Shown: positions 42,298 through 51,003 of the stretch, piece by piece
How the letters are laid out: every line of letters begins with the position of its first letter
Numbering within the stretch: position 1 is the first letter of the stretch
NCBI GenBank assembly: GCA_003258795.1
Contig: QHMH01000006.1
Span: 62,001 to 126,000 of the forward strand
Length of the DNA stretch: 64,000 nucleotides
Direction: 5' to 3'
DNA from: Candidatus Melainabacteria bacterium
Lineage (GTDB): Bacteria; Cyanobacteriota; Vampirovibrionia; Gastranaerophilales; Gastranaerophilaceae
Made by a program: the position numbers and the translations under genes
Notes under the pieces: model-generated
Told to the model about the DNA's origin: nothing
Database searches by the model: none
What the model saw: only the letters and a program-made list of their open reading frames with translations

Positions 42298-43827
42298 TTA
42301 GCCCTTAAAATTTTTAACCATAACTTTAGGTGTAAAACCTTTACAACTATTCCATAAAACAACAGGAATTTCACCCTGTTGTGCAATTTTAAATTGTTGG
42401 TTACAAAAACCTTTGATAAGGTTTGTTGAGCCATCGTGATTAGATGTGAAATTTGTACAAGCTTGACATATTTTCAATGTAAATCCGTATTCAGCAAGTT
42501 TGTTTATTATTTCTTCTATTGCATCAAAAGTTCTTAAATGAGTTTTAGTTACAAACTTTTTATTTTTAAATATGAACTTAGCCTTTGTCATTCCACATTC
42601 AGAAATCAATATCAATTTACAAGGTACAGAACCTCTGCCATCAGTAACATCAACGTCTATTTCATAAGTTTCTTCTGGTTCTTTAGTATCAATTTCATTG
42701 CAAACACGGCGTTTTATAAATCTCCATAATGGAAAATGCTTTAATACGTGGAAAAGTGAATATATTGGGTAAAGTGATAAAACTAAAACATCTCGCCCTC
42801 TGAAATTTGAATTGACTAAACTAAAAGTAAATCCAAGAGCTAACATACATAATGAAAGAATTAGCAAAGAAAAATCACCATTAAAATAGTAACTCATAGA
42901 AGTTTTAATCAATATTGCGTAAGCCAACAATGTAAAAACAACATTTGGACTAATCATAGAAAAAATGTATTCTATATAAGATGTATTTGGGGTAATTACG
43001 TGTGAAATATTTTTGAAGAAAACATTCACTCTTTTTGATAGTCGTGGAATTCTTATTTTGTACTCATGAACTTCTGAGTATGTTTTAACGTTAGGATTGA
43101 AAGAATATTTACAATTTTCTTTTGCAAGTGTCGCAGAATATTCCAAATCTTTTTCAAGATTTTCAAAATCAGGACAACCAACATTATTTATTACATCTCT
43201 TGATATTGCACAAATTCCAGAATCAATGTCAGTATACAATCCAGCCAAGGCTCTTGCTCTGTACATAAAATTCATTCTATACTTTTGATAAGCTTTTTTG
43301 ATTTTTTGTCTTATGTTCAAAGACTCACCAAACAACATAGTAGCACCGCTTATAACGTCATAATCAGACATTGCAGAGTTTACAGAAGAGAAGAAGTCTT
43401 TTTCTATGTACTTATTTATGTCGAGAAAAACAAACGCATCAATAAACTTGTATTCGTGTAATTTCTCTACAAGAATTGATACAGCTTGTTTTTTGCCAAC
43501 TTTACCTTGATTTTTGATTGTAAAAAATTGAACATTTTTAGCGATTGGTAATTTTTCAGAATTATCGTCGCAATTGTCAAGAATTGCAAAAACAGAAATT
43601 TTACTTTGGTCATAGTCTTGCTCTGCGATACATTTTAGCATTCGGGATAATTTTTGTTCATTGTTGTGTGTATAAAGAATAAGACACAAATGCTTTTTGT
43701 GAGCAGTATCTTTGTATTTGTGTTGAATGGCAAATTTTCTGCTAATGATATTTCGAACTGAAATGTAGAGAAAATATACCGAATAAATTAAAATATATAC
43801 ATATATTAGATTTAGTAAAAATTTCAT
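42298..43827 (-). CDS. GT2-like membrane glycosyltransferase with an extra C-terminal Cys4 domain
   Basis: 509 aa. One N-terminal helix, a GT-A domain (about 45-270; LCLILYTHNNEQ, NQGKVGKKQAV, FVFLDIN, EKDLEYSATL), then three to four helices (about 285-370). The metal motif reads D136-I-N138 instead of the usual DXD, so activity may be altered. The last 120 residues form a separate domain with C454-x2-C457-x17-C475-x19-C495, which fits a metal or disulfide site and is not part of normal GT2 enzymes. AAGG precedes the ATG. It probably acts in polysaccharide assembly. Confidence 0.75.
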   Translation of the reverse strand: MKFLLNLIYVYILIYSVYFLYISVRNIISRKFAIQHKYKDTAHKKHLCLILYTHNNEQKLSRMLKCIAEQDYDQSKISVFAILDNCDDNSEKLPIAKNVQFFTIKNQGKVGKKQAVSILVEKLHEYKFIDAFVFLDINKYIEKDFFSSVNSAMSDYDVISGATMLFGESLNIRQKIKKAYQKYRMNFMYRARALAGLYTDIDSGICAISRDVINNVGCPDFENLEKDLEYSATLAKENCKYSFNPNVKTYSEVHEYKIRIPRLSKRVNVFFKNISHVITPNTSYIEYIFSMISPNVVFTLLAYAILIKTSMSYYFNGDFSLLILSLCMLALGFTFSLVNSNFRGRDVLVLSLYPIYSLFHVLKHFPLWRFIKRRVCNEIDTKEPEETYEIDVDVTDGRGSVPCKLILISECGMTKAKFIFKNKKFVTKTHLRTFDAIEEIINKLAEYGFTLKICQACTNFTSNHDGSTNLIKGFCNQQFKIAQQGEIPVVLWNSCKGFTPKVMVKNFKG

Positions 43828-43957
43828 AATAGTTGACCTTAATTAAATACTATAACAAATTTATAAAATATTCTTCTTTTTTTTAAAAAATGTAATATTA
43901 GTAAATATTTGCTACCAATTATGAAAATTTATGAGATACTTAAGAAAAGGAGAAATT

Positions 43958-44872
43958 ATGAGCGAATTTGTATATATGAACGGAAAATATACGGAAAAAG
44001 AAAACGCTGTAATTCCAGTAATGACTCATGGATTTTTATATGGTACATCTGTTTTTGAGGGAATAAGAGCATATTATAATTCTGAAGAAAATCAAATGTA
44101 TGCTTTTAGGCTTGAAGAGCATTTTGAGAGATTTTTAAGAAGCGCAAAGATAATGCGAATAGAACTTGCTAAAAGCGTGGATGAACTTTGTGAGATCACA
44201 AAAGAATTATTGAAAAAAAACGAATATAAAACAGATGTATACATAAGACCTACAGCGTATAAGTCAAATGAAAGTGTTAGAACTAACATGGTAGGCAGTA
44301 CCGACGGATTGATAATTTTTTCGGTGCCGTTGGGAGAAACATTAGACACAACAAAAGGTTTAAATGTTTGTGTATCAAATTGGCGAAGAACTTCAGACAA
44401 CGCAATTCCACCAAAAGCAAAAATTGGAGGTGCTTATGCAAATACAGCTCTTGTCGCAACTGATGCAAAGCTTGCAGGTTTTGATGAGGCTATAACTTTA
44501 TCTGAGGCTGGTGAGGTTATGGAAGGTTCTACTATGAACTTGTTCCTCGTGATAGATGATGTTTTGGTTACAACATCTTCAAATTGTGGAATTTTAGAGG
44601 GAATAACAAGAAATACAATTATAGAACTTGCAAAAAATAGAGGTTTAAAGGTAGAAGAGAGAAGAATACAAAGAAGCGAGCTTTATTTTGCACGCGAAGC
44701 ATTTTTCTGTGGAACGAGTGCGCAAATAAACATAATAACAAGTATAGATAACAGATTGGTCGGTGATGGCAAGTTTGGAAAAATCGCAACTATGCTTCAA
44801 AAAGATTATTTTGATACGGTAAAAGGTAAAATTCCTCAATATAGAAAATGGTGCAGAAAAGTTTATGATTAG
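43958..44872 (+). CDS. ilvE: Branched-chain amino acid aminotransferase
   Basis: 304 aa fold-type IV PLP enzyme, started at the ATG at 43958 with AAAAGGAG well placed; the frame extends nine codons further upstream without support. FLYGTSVFEGIRAY, the PLP-Lys region PKAKIGGAYANTALV, EVMEGSTMNLF and GTSAQINIITSID are present. It interconverts Leu, Ile and Val with their keto acids. The mlaE-type gene begins 8 bp before its stop, so the two are translationally linked although their roles are unrelated. Confidence 0.93.
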   Translation: MSEFVYMNGKYTEKENAVIPVMTHGFLYGTSVFEGIRAYYNSEENQMYAFRLEEHFERFLRSAKIMRIELAKSVDELCEITKELLKKNEYKTDVYIRPTAYKSNESVRTNMVGSTDGLIIFSVPLGETLDTTKGLNVCVSNWRRTSDNAIPPKAKIGGAYANTALVATDAKLAGFDEAITLSEAGEVMEGSTMNLFLVIDDVLVTTSSNCGILEGITRNTIIELAKNRGLKVEERRIQRSELYFAREAFFCGTSAQINIITSIDNRLVGDGKFGKIATMLQKDYFDTVKGKIPQYRKWCRKVYD

Positions 44873-45590
44873 TTTTTTCGGATTATGTGTTCAAAATTTA
44901 ATAACAAGCATAAAGTACCTGTTTTCGACCAGACGCTCGTCTATAATTGCTCAGGCAGCAGCGATAAGCTATGATTCTTTGACAATTGCGTTAGCGATTG
45001 TAATAATTGCGGCAAGTGTCATTGCAATTCAAGTATCAAAATCTTTTTTGATGTCTGGTGCAGAAACATATATTGGTGGAAGTATTGCTGTTGTAATTAT
45101 ACGTGAAATCGCTCCAGGATTTGCAGCACTTGCGATTGGAGCAAGAGCTGGCACAGCTATAAGTGCGGAAATTGCTAATATGCAAGTTACCTCACAGGTT
45201 GATGCAATGAAAACTCTAAAAGTTGATCCAGTAGGATATTATTTTACACCAAGACTTGTTGCAGCAGGGTTAACAGTTCCATTTGTTGTTTTAATTGCAG
45301 AATTTGTTGGAATTGTTGCAGGTTTGTTGATATGTCTTGTAACAATAGATTTACATCCAAATAGATATATAAATTCTGTATGGGCATGGCTTAATACGAG
45401 AGATATATACATAAGTCTATTAAAAGCTTTTATTTTTGGCGTACTTATTTCTCTTGTTTGTGCAACGCAAGGATATACCACAAAGGGTGGTGCAAAAGAA
45501 GTTGGAATTTCGACAACTCAAGCCGCAATAAAATCAACTGTTTACATGCTCGTAGCTGATTTTGTTATCAATTTATTGTTTTATCTATAA
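44865..45590 (+). CDS. mlaE: MlaE/YrbE-type ABC permease for lipid transport
   Basis: 241 aa with about five helices. IREIAPGFAALAIGARAGTAISAEIANM is split here as the conserved EIAP...GRAGTA-type core, followed by VDAMKTLKVDPVGYYFTPR, the coupling segment of the MlaE family. In Gram-negative bacteria and cyanobacteria (and plastids as TGD1) it moves lipids between membranes together with an ATPase and an MCE protein, neither of which is in this window. The start overlaps ilvE by 8 bp. Confidence 0.92.
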   Translation: MISFFGLCVQNLITSIKYLFSTRRSSIIAQAAAISYDSLTIALAIVIIAASVIAIQVSKSFLMSGAETYIGGSIAVVIIREIAPGFAALAIGARAGTAISAEIANMQVTSQVDAMKTLKVDPVGYYFTPRLVAAGLTVPFVVLIAEFVGIVAGLLICLVTIDLHPNRYINSVWAWLNTRDIYISLLKAFIFGVLISLVCATQGYTTKGGAKEVGISTTQAAIKSTVYMLVADFVINLLFYL

Positions 45591-45597
45591 ATAAAAA

Positions 45598-46098
45598 TTA
45601 TCTATAATTTTGGAATTGTAGGGGATAATCATACTTATCAGCATTATCACGAAGCATTTTGATTATTGCTTGTAGATCGTCTTTGTCTTTGCCTGAAACT
45701 CTTACTTGTTCTCCTTGAATTGAGGCTTGGACTTTAAGCTTTGAATCTTTTATATCAGCAACAATTTTTTTTGAAAGCTCTTGTGTTAAACCTTTTTTTA
45801 GCTTGTAAACTTGTCTAACATTTCCGCCCAAAGCATTTTCAACCGGTTGTGGGTCTAAAATCTTTATACTTAAATTTCTTTTAACAAGTTTTGATTGCAA
45901 AATATCGTAAATATTTCTCAACTTCATATCATCAGTAGTTGTTATAGTGATTGTTTTATCTGCATCAAGTTCTACTTCAGAATTTGTGTTTTTTAAATCA
46001 AATCTTGAAGTTAACTCTCTTTTTACTTGATCAACAGCGTTTACGAGTTCTTGTTTATCAAATTCTGAAACGATATCAAAACTGCAATCTTTAGCCAT
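45598..46098 (-). CDS. yajQ: YajQ-family nucleotide-binding protein
   Basis: 166 aa, typical length. SFDIVSEFDKQELVNAVDQ at the N-terminus, SRFDLKNTNSEVEL and the C-terminal KVQASIQGEQVRVSGKDKDDLQ are the UPF0234/YajQ blocks. Members bind c-di-GMP in some bacteria and nucleic acids or nucleotides in others. GGAG precedes the ATG. It lies alone on the minus strand between mlaE and gatC. Confidence 0.93.
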   Translation of the reverse strand: MAKDCSFDIVSEFDKQELVNAVDQVKRELTSRFDLKNTNSEVELDADKTITITTTDDMKLRNIYDILQSKLVKRNLSIKILDPQPVENALGGNVRQVYKLKKGLTQELSKKIVADIKDSKLKVQASIQGEQVRVSGKDKDDLQAIIKMLRDNADKYDYPLQFQNYR

Positions 46099-46188
46099 AA
46101 TAATTTTCTCCTTAAATTTTTTATCAATCTTACCATGAACATATTATTTGTGTTATAGTTATTAAAAATAGAAAGTTGAGGAAGTATA

Positions 46189-46470
46189 ATGATTACGGTA
46201 AAAGATGTTGAACACGTAGCAAAGCTTGCAAGATTAGAACTTACAGAAGCAGAAAAAGAAAAATTCACAAAACAGCTTGGCGATGTTTTAAAGTATGTTG
46301 AACAAATGAATGAAATTGATACTACAAATGTTAAACCTATGGCTCATGCTTTTGATATTGTAAACGTTATGAGAGAAGATAAAGTTGTTTCTGAAGAAAC
46401 AAAAGAAGAATTGATGATGAATGCACCTGAAGAAGAAAATGGATTTTTCAGAGTTCCAAAAATCAATTAG
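46189..46470 (+). CDS. gatC: Asp-tRNA(Asn)/Glu-tRNA(Gln) amidotransferase subunit C
   Basis: 93 aa: VEHVAKLARLELTEAEKEKF, then LKYVEQMNEIDTTNVKPMAHA and the C-terminal NAPEEENGFFRVPKI fit GatC exactly. It stabilises GatA in the complex that amidates Glu-tRNA(Gln). GAGGAAG precedes the ATG. gatA and gatB are not adjacent; pyrG follows 21 bp later. Confidence 0.95.
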   Translation: MITVKDVEHVAKLARLELTEAEKEKFTKQLGDVLKYVEQMNEIDTTNVKPMAHAFDIVNVMREDKVVSEETKEELMMNAPEEENGFFRVPKIN

Positions 46471-46491
46471 TAAAAAATTCGGGGATATAAA

Positions 46492-48099
46492 ATGACAAAA
46501 TATATTTTTATAACAGGGGGAGTTGTTAGCTCTCTTGGTAAGGGTATTATCGGTGCATCTTTGGGTAAACTATTGAGAGCAAGAGGATTTTCTGTTGCTA
46601 TTCAAAAATTTGATCCATATATAAATGTTGACCCTGGAACAATGAGTCCATTTCAACACGGAGAAGTTTTTGTAACTGATGATGGTGCAGAAACAGACTT
46701 GGATTTGGGTCACTATGAGAGATTTATAAATGCTGATTTTGGACAGATAAATAATGTCACATCAGGTAGTGTTTATCAAACAGTAATTAACAAGGAAAGA
46801 AAAGGTGAATATTTAGGGGCAACTGTTCAGACTATTCCTCATATCACTAACGAAATAAAAGCAAGAATAAATAAAGCAACAGCACAATTTAATCCAGATT
46901 TTCTTATTATAGAAATCGGTGGAACAATAGGTGACATCGAAGGATTACCATTTATTGAGGCAATAAGACAATTTAAATCGGAAGTTGGAATAGGCAATGC
47001 GATTTCTCTTCATTGTACATTGTTACCTTACTTGCCAACTTCTGGAGAATTGAAAACAAAACCTTCGCAACATAGTGTAAATGTTTTGAGAAGTTATGGT
47101 TTACAACCAGATGTTTTGGTTTGTAGAACATCTCATCCAATACCACAAGAAGAAAAAGATAAATTGGCTCTGTTCTGTTCAGTACCAAAAGATGCTGTAA
47201 TTGAATGTAGAGATATGAAAAGTATTTATGAAGTTCCACTTGCTCTTGAAGACCAAAATATAGCAGGTGTAATATTGAACATGTTGAATACTTGTTACAA
47301 AAAAGCGGATTTGAAATCTTGGAAAAACCTTGTAGAAAGAATTAAAAATCCCAAAAAAGAATTAAATATTGCAATTGCAGGAAAATATACAAAACTTTCT
47401 GATGCATATATCTCTGTTGTGGAATCTCTAAAACATGCAGGTTATGCAAACGAAGCAAAAGTGAATGTTCTTTGGATAAATTCAGAAGACTGTGTTGATT
47501 ATGAAAAATGCAAAGAACTTATGAAACCACTTGACGGGGTAGTTGTTCCAGGAGGATTTGGAGTAAGAGGTATCGAAGGAAAGTTAAATGTAATAAGATA
47601 TGCACGTGAAAATAATCTTCCATTTTTGGGACTTTGTTTGGGTATGCAATGTGCAGTTATTGAATATGCAAGAAATGTAGTTGGTCTTGAGGGAGCAAAT
47701 TCTAAAGAGTTTGATGATCATGCAAAAAATCCGGTAATCGACTTGATGCAAGAGCAAAAAAATGTTCAAGGATATGGCGGAACAATGAGGTTGGGTAAAT
47801 ATCAATGCAATTTGAAAAAAGGTTCTATTGCACAAAAAGCTTATGGTCAAAACACGATATCAGAACGCCATAGACATAGATATGAAGTAAATAGTAAGTA
47901 TATTAAACAACTTGAAGATGCAGGATTGGTATTCTCTGGCATGTCCCCTGATGGAATGTTGGCAGAAATAGTAGAATTGCCAAAACTTGATTGGTTTGTT
48001 GCATCACAATTCCACCCAGAATTTAAGTCAAGACCAGAAAATCCACACCCATTGTTCTTGGGTTTGGTTTCTGCAGCATTAAAAAGGCAAAAAAAATAA
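46492..48099 (+). CDS. pyrG: CTP synthase
   Basis: 535 aa. The N-terminal synthetase domain starts FITGGVVSSLGKGI (P-loop) with KFDPYINVDPGTMSPFQHGEVF split across its active site; the C-terminal glutaminase domain has PGGFGVRG, the nucleophile elbow LGLCLGMQ (Cys) and the His-Glu block FHPEFKSRP. It makes CTP from UTP using glutamine. GGGG precedes the ATG. dnaA begins immediately after the stop codon. Confidence 0.97.
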   Translation: MTKYIFITGGVVSSLGKGIIGASLGKLLRARGFSVAIQKFDPYINVDPGTMSPFQHGEVFVTDDGAETDLDLGHYERFINADFGQINNVTSGSVYQTVINKERKGEYLGATVQTIPHITNEIKARINKATAQFNPDFLIIEIGGTIGDIEGLPFIEAIRQFKSEVGIGNAISLHCTLLPYLPTSGELKTKPSQHSVNVLRSYGLQPDVLVCRTSHPIPQEEKDKLALFCSVPKDAVIECRDMKSIYEVPLALEDQNIAGVILNMLNTCYKKADLKSWKNLVERIKNPKKELNIAIAGKYTKLSDAYISVVESLKHAGYANEAKVNVLWINSEDCVDYEKCKELMKPLDGVVVPGGFGVRGIEGKLNVIRYARENNLPFLGLCLGMQCAVIEYARNVVGLEGANSKEFDDHAKNPVIDLMQEQKNVQGYGGTMRLGKYQCNLKKGSIAQKAYGQNTISERHRHRYEVNSKYIKQLEDAGLVFSGMSPDGMLAEIVELPKLDWFVASQFHPEFKSRPENPHPLFLGLVSAALKRQKK

Positions 48100-49485
48100 A
48101 TGGAAATTCAAGAAATAAAGCAAATTTGGGAAAAAGTGAAAGACGAATTATCACAGAATATTTCTGAATCGTCTTATACTTGGATTGAACCTTTAGAACC
48201 AATTGGGTTTGAAAATAATTGCTTTACGTTGTTGACAGGTCAAGGTCTTGCAAGAGATATTATTAGAAAAAATCATTACCAACAATTTATGGATGCTTTT
48301 TCGAAAGTTCTGGGGAAAGAAACAGATTTTGAGATAATTTTTGACGAAAAATTGTCTAATAAATTGAAACAAGAAAAAGCAAAAATAGAAAAAAAACTTG
48401 AAAAAAGTAAAGAAAAAGAAAACTCAAAAGATGTTTTGGCACAAATGCAGTCTTTTTCAAATTTGAATTTGAAATATAAGTTTGAAAATTTTGTTGTTGG
48501 TTCAAATAGTGAACTTGCACAAGCTGCGGCAATGGCCGTTGCAAAAAATCCAGCAAAACGTGGATATAATCCTTTGTTTATATATGGTGCATCAGGTCTT
48601 GGAAAAACTCACTTGATGCAGGCTATTGGACATTATATTTTATTTAACTCTCCAAAATTACGAGTTAAGTATGTAAAAACAGAAGATTTTACTAATGACT
48701 TGATAAATAATATTAGAAGTGGTGGCGATAGAAGTGAAAGAATGACAAAATTTCGCCAAAAATACAGAAATGTTGATGTTTTACTTCTTGATGATATTCA
48801 ATTTATTGAATCAAAAGAAAGAACAATGGAAGAAGTTTTTCATACTTTTGACAGCCTGTATAACAAAAATAAACAAATTGTTATTACATCTGATAGACAA
48901 CCAAAAGATATTCCGACTTTGCCAGAAAGATTGTTGAGTAGATTTGAATGGGGCATCGTTACAGATATCACCCCACCTGATTTTGAAACAAGATTTGCAA
49001 TTTTAAAAAATCTCGCAGATGGAGTGGAATTTGAAGTATCCAATGATGTTCTTGAATTGGTAGCAAAAAACTTCACAAAAAATGTAAGAGAACTTGAAGG
49101 TGCTTTTAATAAAATTAGCGCATATGCAAGTATAAAAAATGTAGAATTAAATGTTGAAAATGTTAGAAAAATCTTAAAATTAGACGAAATAAAGAAAGAA
49201 ATAACAATTGATTTAATTGTTGAAAAAGTTTGTGAAAAATTTGATGTAACCGAAGATGAGTTGAAAAGTAGTGCAAGAAGTCAAAGAATATCATACCCAC
49301 GTCAAATAGCAGTTTATTTAATAAGAGAACTGCTTTCAAAAAGTTACAAGGATATCGCCAAGTATTTTAACAAACAACATCCAACAATTTTGTTTTCATA
49401 TGAAAAAGTAAAAAATGAATTAAAAAAGGATAATGAACTGAAATCACAGATTAAAAAATTAAAAACAGAAATAAAATCAAAATAA
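48100..49485 (+). CDS. dnaA: Chromosomal replication initiator DnaA
   Basis: 461 aa. Domain I (about 1-80), a charged Lys/Glu linker (about 85-115), AAA+ domain III with IYGASGLGKTHLMQA (Walker A, about 160) and VLLLDDIQFI (Walker B), then the DNA-binding domain IV with SYPRQIAVYLIRELL and KQHPTILFSYEKV, the DnaA signature. The ATG directly follows the pyrG stop, with no ribosome binding site of its own, so translation is coupled to pyrG. dnaN and DnaA-box clusters are not seen nearby, so this need not be the origin. Confidence 0.96.
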   Translation: MEIQEIKQIWEKVKDELSQNISESSYTWIEPLEPIGFENNCFTLLTGQGLARDIIRKNHYQQFMDAFSKVLGKETDFEIIFDEKLSNKLKQEKAKIEKKLEKSKEKENSKDVLAQMQSFSNLNLKYKFENFVVGSNSELAQAAAMAVAKNPAKRGYNPLFIYGASGLGKTHLMQAIGHYILFNSPKLRVKYVKTEDFTNDLINNIRSGGDRSERMTKFRQKYRNVDVLLLDDIQFIESKERTMEEVFHTFDSLYNKNKQIVITSDRQPKDIPTLPERLLSRFEWGIVTDITPPDFETRFAILKNLADGVEFEVSNDVLELVAKNFTKNVRELEGAFNKISAYASIKNVELNVENVRKILKLDEIKKEITIDLIVEKVCEKFDVTEDELKSSARSQRISYPRQIAVYLIRELLSKSYKDIAKYFNKQHPTILFSYEKVKNELKKDNELKSQIKKLKTEIKSK

Positions 49486-49487
49486 TG

Positions 49488-49516
49488 TTGACTAAAAATT
49501 ATTTTGTTGGTAGAAT
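49488..49516 (+). promoter_or_regulatory. Promoter for tRNA-Phe
   Basis: TTGACT (49488-49493), 17-bp spacer, TGG-TAGAAT extended -10 (49511-49516). Transcription should start near 49523, about 85 nt before the mature tRNA. The precursor leader can fold as GGAGTT/AACTCC (49552-49557, 49582-49587) closing a GTAGAG/CTCTAC hairpin. Confidence 0.65.
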
Positions 49517-49607
49517 TTACACATAGCTCCCCCAGTGGAGTGAAACGGAACGGAGTTAAAATCAGTAGAGCCTGCTCTACCAACTCCTTGAAAACTAAAT
49601 AAGATAT

Positions 49608-49680
49608 GCCGCAATAGCTCAGTTGGTAGAGCAAGGGACTGAAAATCCCTGTGTCCTTGGTTCAATTCCGAGTTGCGGCA
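49608..49680 (+). tRNA. tRNA-Phe (GAA)
   Basis: Acceptor GCCGCAA pairs with TTGCGGC; the anticodon loop CTGAAAA gives GAA; D arm AGCTCAGTTGGTAGAGC and T loop TTCAATT are normal; discriminator A; CCA not encoded. Its 3' half is partly repeated three times in the array immediately downstream. Confidence 0.94.
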
Positions 49681-50065
49681 TATTTTTTTTATATGTCCTT
49701 GAAGAACTTGGGTAGCGAAAAAGTCAGTAAGAGATAAGACGGACAGGTCCTTGGTTCCCTCTCGAAAAACGATACTCAATCGTTTTTCTCGGCAGAGTGA
49801 GTTGCGGCATATTTTTTTTATATGTCCTTGAAGAACTTGGGTAGCGAAAAAGTCAGTAAGAGGTAGAACGGACAGGTCCTTGGTTCCCTCTCGAAAAACG
49901 ATACTCAATCGTTTTTCTCGGCAGAGTGAGTTGCGGCATATTTTTTATATGTCCTTGAAGAACTTGGGTAGTGAAAAAGTCAGTAAGAGGTAGAACGGAC
50001 AGGTCCTTGGTTCCCTCTCGAAAAACGATACTCAATCGTTTTTCTCGGCAGAGTGAGTTGCGCAC
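49681..50065 (+). repeat. Three tandem 127-129 bp repeats derived partly from the tRNA-Phe 3' end
   Basis: The tRNA tail AGTTGCGGCA at 49671 recurs at 49800, 49929 and, slightly altered (AGTTGCGCAC), at 50056, giving units of 129, 129 and 127 bp. Each unit has CATAT-T(6-8)-ATATG, then TCCTTGAAGAACTTGGGTAG, an AGTCAGTAAGAG segment like a decayed D arm, and GTCCTTGGTTC identical to the tRNA T arm. This is followed by an inserted 10-bp hairpin (GAAAAACGAT/ATCGTTTTTC; 49764-49788 in copy 1) and again GAGTTGCGGCA. Open frames across it on the minus strand are by-products of the repeat. No gene lies between 49681 and 50118. Confidence 0.85.
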
Positions 50066-50118
50066 AATTTTTTTTAATATCCCCTCCACGTATTATATTT
50101 TTATTTTAAAATATACTT

Positions 50119-50937
50119 ATGGTTGATGATGTTTATGATTTAAAAAAGTTGAATAACAATAATTCTTGGATTATTCATTATGCTTGTAGTGGCTTATATG
50201 AAGGCTATTCCCCTGCTCCAAATATCTCTTGTATTATCGTAAGTAATATCACATGCGATTATAAACGTAAATTTTTTATAAATGATTACTTGAAAGAGAA
50301 TAGTGTTTTAAATTCTGAAAAACTTTTATTGCAAAAGTTTGCTGATTTTATTAACGAAAATACTGATAAATATTTTCTTCATTGGAATATGTCTGGCAAA
50401 AGTTATGGTTTTAAAGCTATAATGGCTCGCTGTACTGATTTAGGAATAGAGATAAAAGATGTTCCAGATGAAAATAAAATAGATTTATCTAAAATTGTTG
50501 AAAATATTGCAAATAAAAAGCTTTCTTTAAAGCAAGTTCTAATGTTTAATAATATTTTATACGATGATTTTTTAAACGGAAAAGAAGAACTTGATGAATA
50601 TAATAAAGGAAATTATGGTGCAGTACTGGAGTCTGTTCTCGATAAGGTTATCGGAATTTATATGCTACTTGATATTATAAAAGAAGGTTCACTAAAAACA
50701 GGATTTAATAATAGAGTTAGTAGTAAGTATACAAAAGATGAAAGAAAAATCATTGATAAAAAATTAAAACAATATAGAAAAGAAATTTTTGATAGAAATA
50801 ATGCAGCTATTGCGAAAATGGAAAAAAATTTAGATGATAGTTATTCTTCTGAAGATGAAGAGAGTTCTTTAATTGTTTATGATAGCGAGCATCCTATTTT
50901 GTCTTTATTTGCAAATTTGTTTTTAAATAAAAAGTAA
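50119..50937 (+). CDS. Unknown 272-aa protein, weak RNase H-like exonuclease features
   Basis: Not recognised. Residues about 70-125 (EKLLLQKFADFI, then a strand YFLHWNM and GFKAIMARCTDLGI) resemble the middle motif of DEDD/RNase H-like exonuclease folds, but the expected first Asp-x-Glu is not evident. The C-terminal half is helical and highly charged, with an acidic SSEDEESS stretch before a hydrophobic end. No signal peptide, and no clear ribosome binding site at the ATG. It follows the tRNA-Phe repeat array, a common place for acquired genes. Confidence 0.55.
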   Translation: MVDDVYDLKKLNNNNSWIIHYACSGLYEGYSPAPNISCIIVSNITCDYKRKFFINDYLKENSVLNSEKLLLQKFADFINENTDKYFLHWNMSGKSYGFKAIMARCTDLGIEIKDVPDENKIDLSKIVENIANKKLSLKQVLMFNNILYDDFLNGKEELDEYNKGNYGAVLESVLDKVIGIYMLLDIIKEGSLKTGFNNRVSSKYTKDERKIIDKKLKQYRKEIFDRNNAAIAKMEKNLDDSYSSEDEESSLIVYDSEHPILSLFANLFLNKK

Positions 50938-51003
50938 TATTCATATCTCTTGCCAACCTATAATAACTTATGCTATCATATTTCAAATATAGTGAGGTAA
51001 AAT

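Noticed and set aside
49681..50065. CRISPR-like array
   Set aside because: Units are 127-129 bp and nearly identical throughout, with no alternation of short repeats and unique spacers and no cas genes.
49492..50089. Minus-strand reading frames across the tandem repeats (REGTKDLSV-type peptides)
   Set aside because: They arise from the repeat period being divisible by three and overlap tRNA-Phe; no ribosome binding site or protein-like composition.
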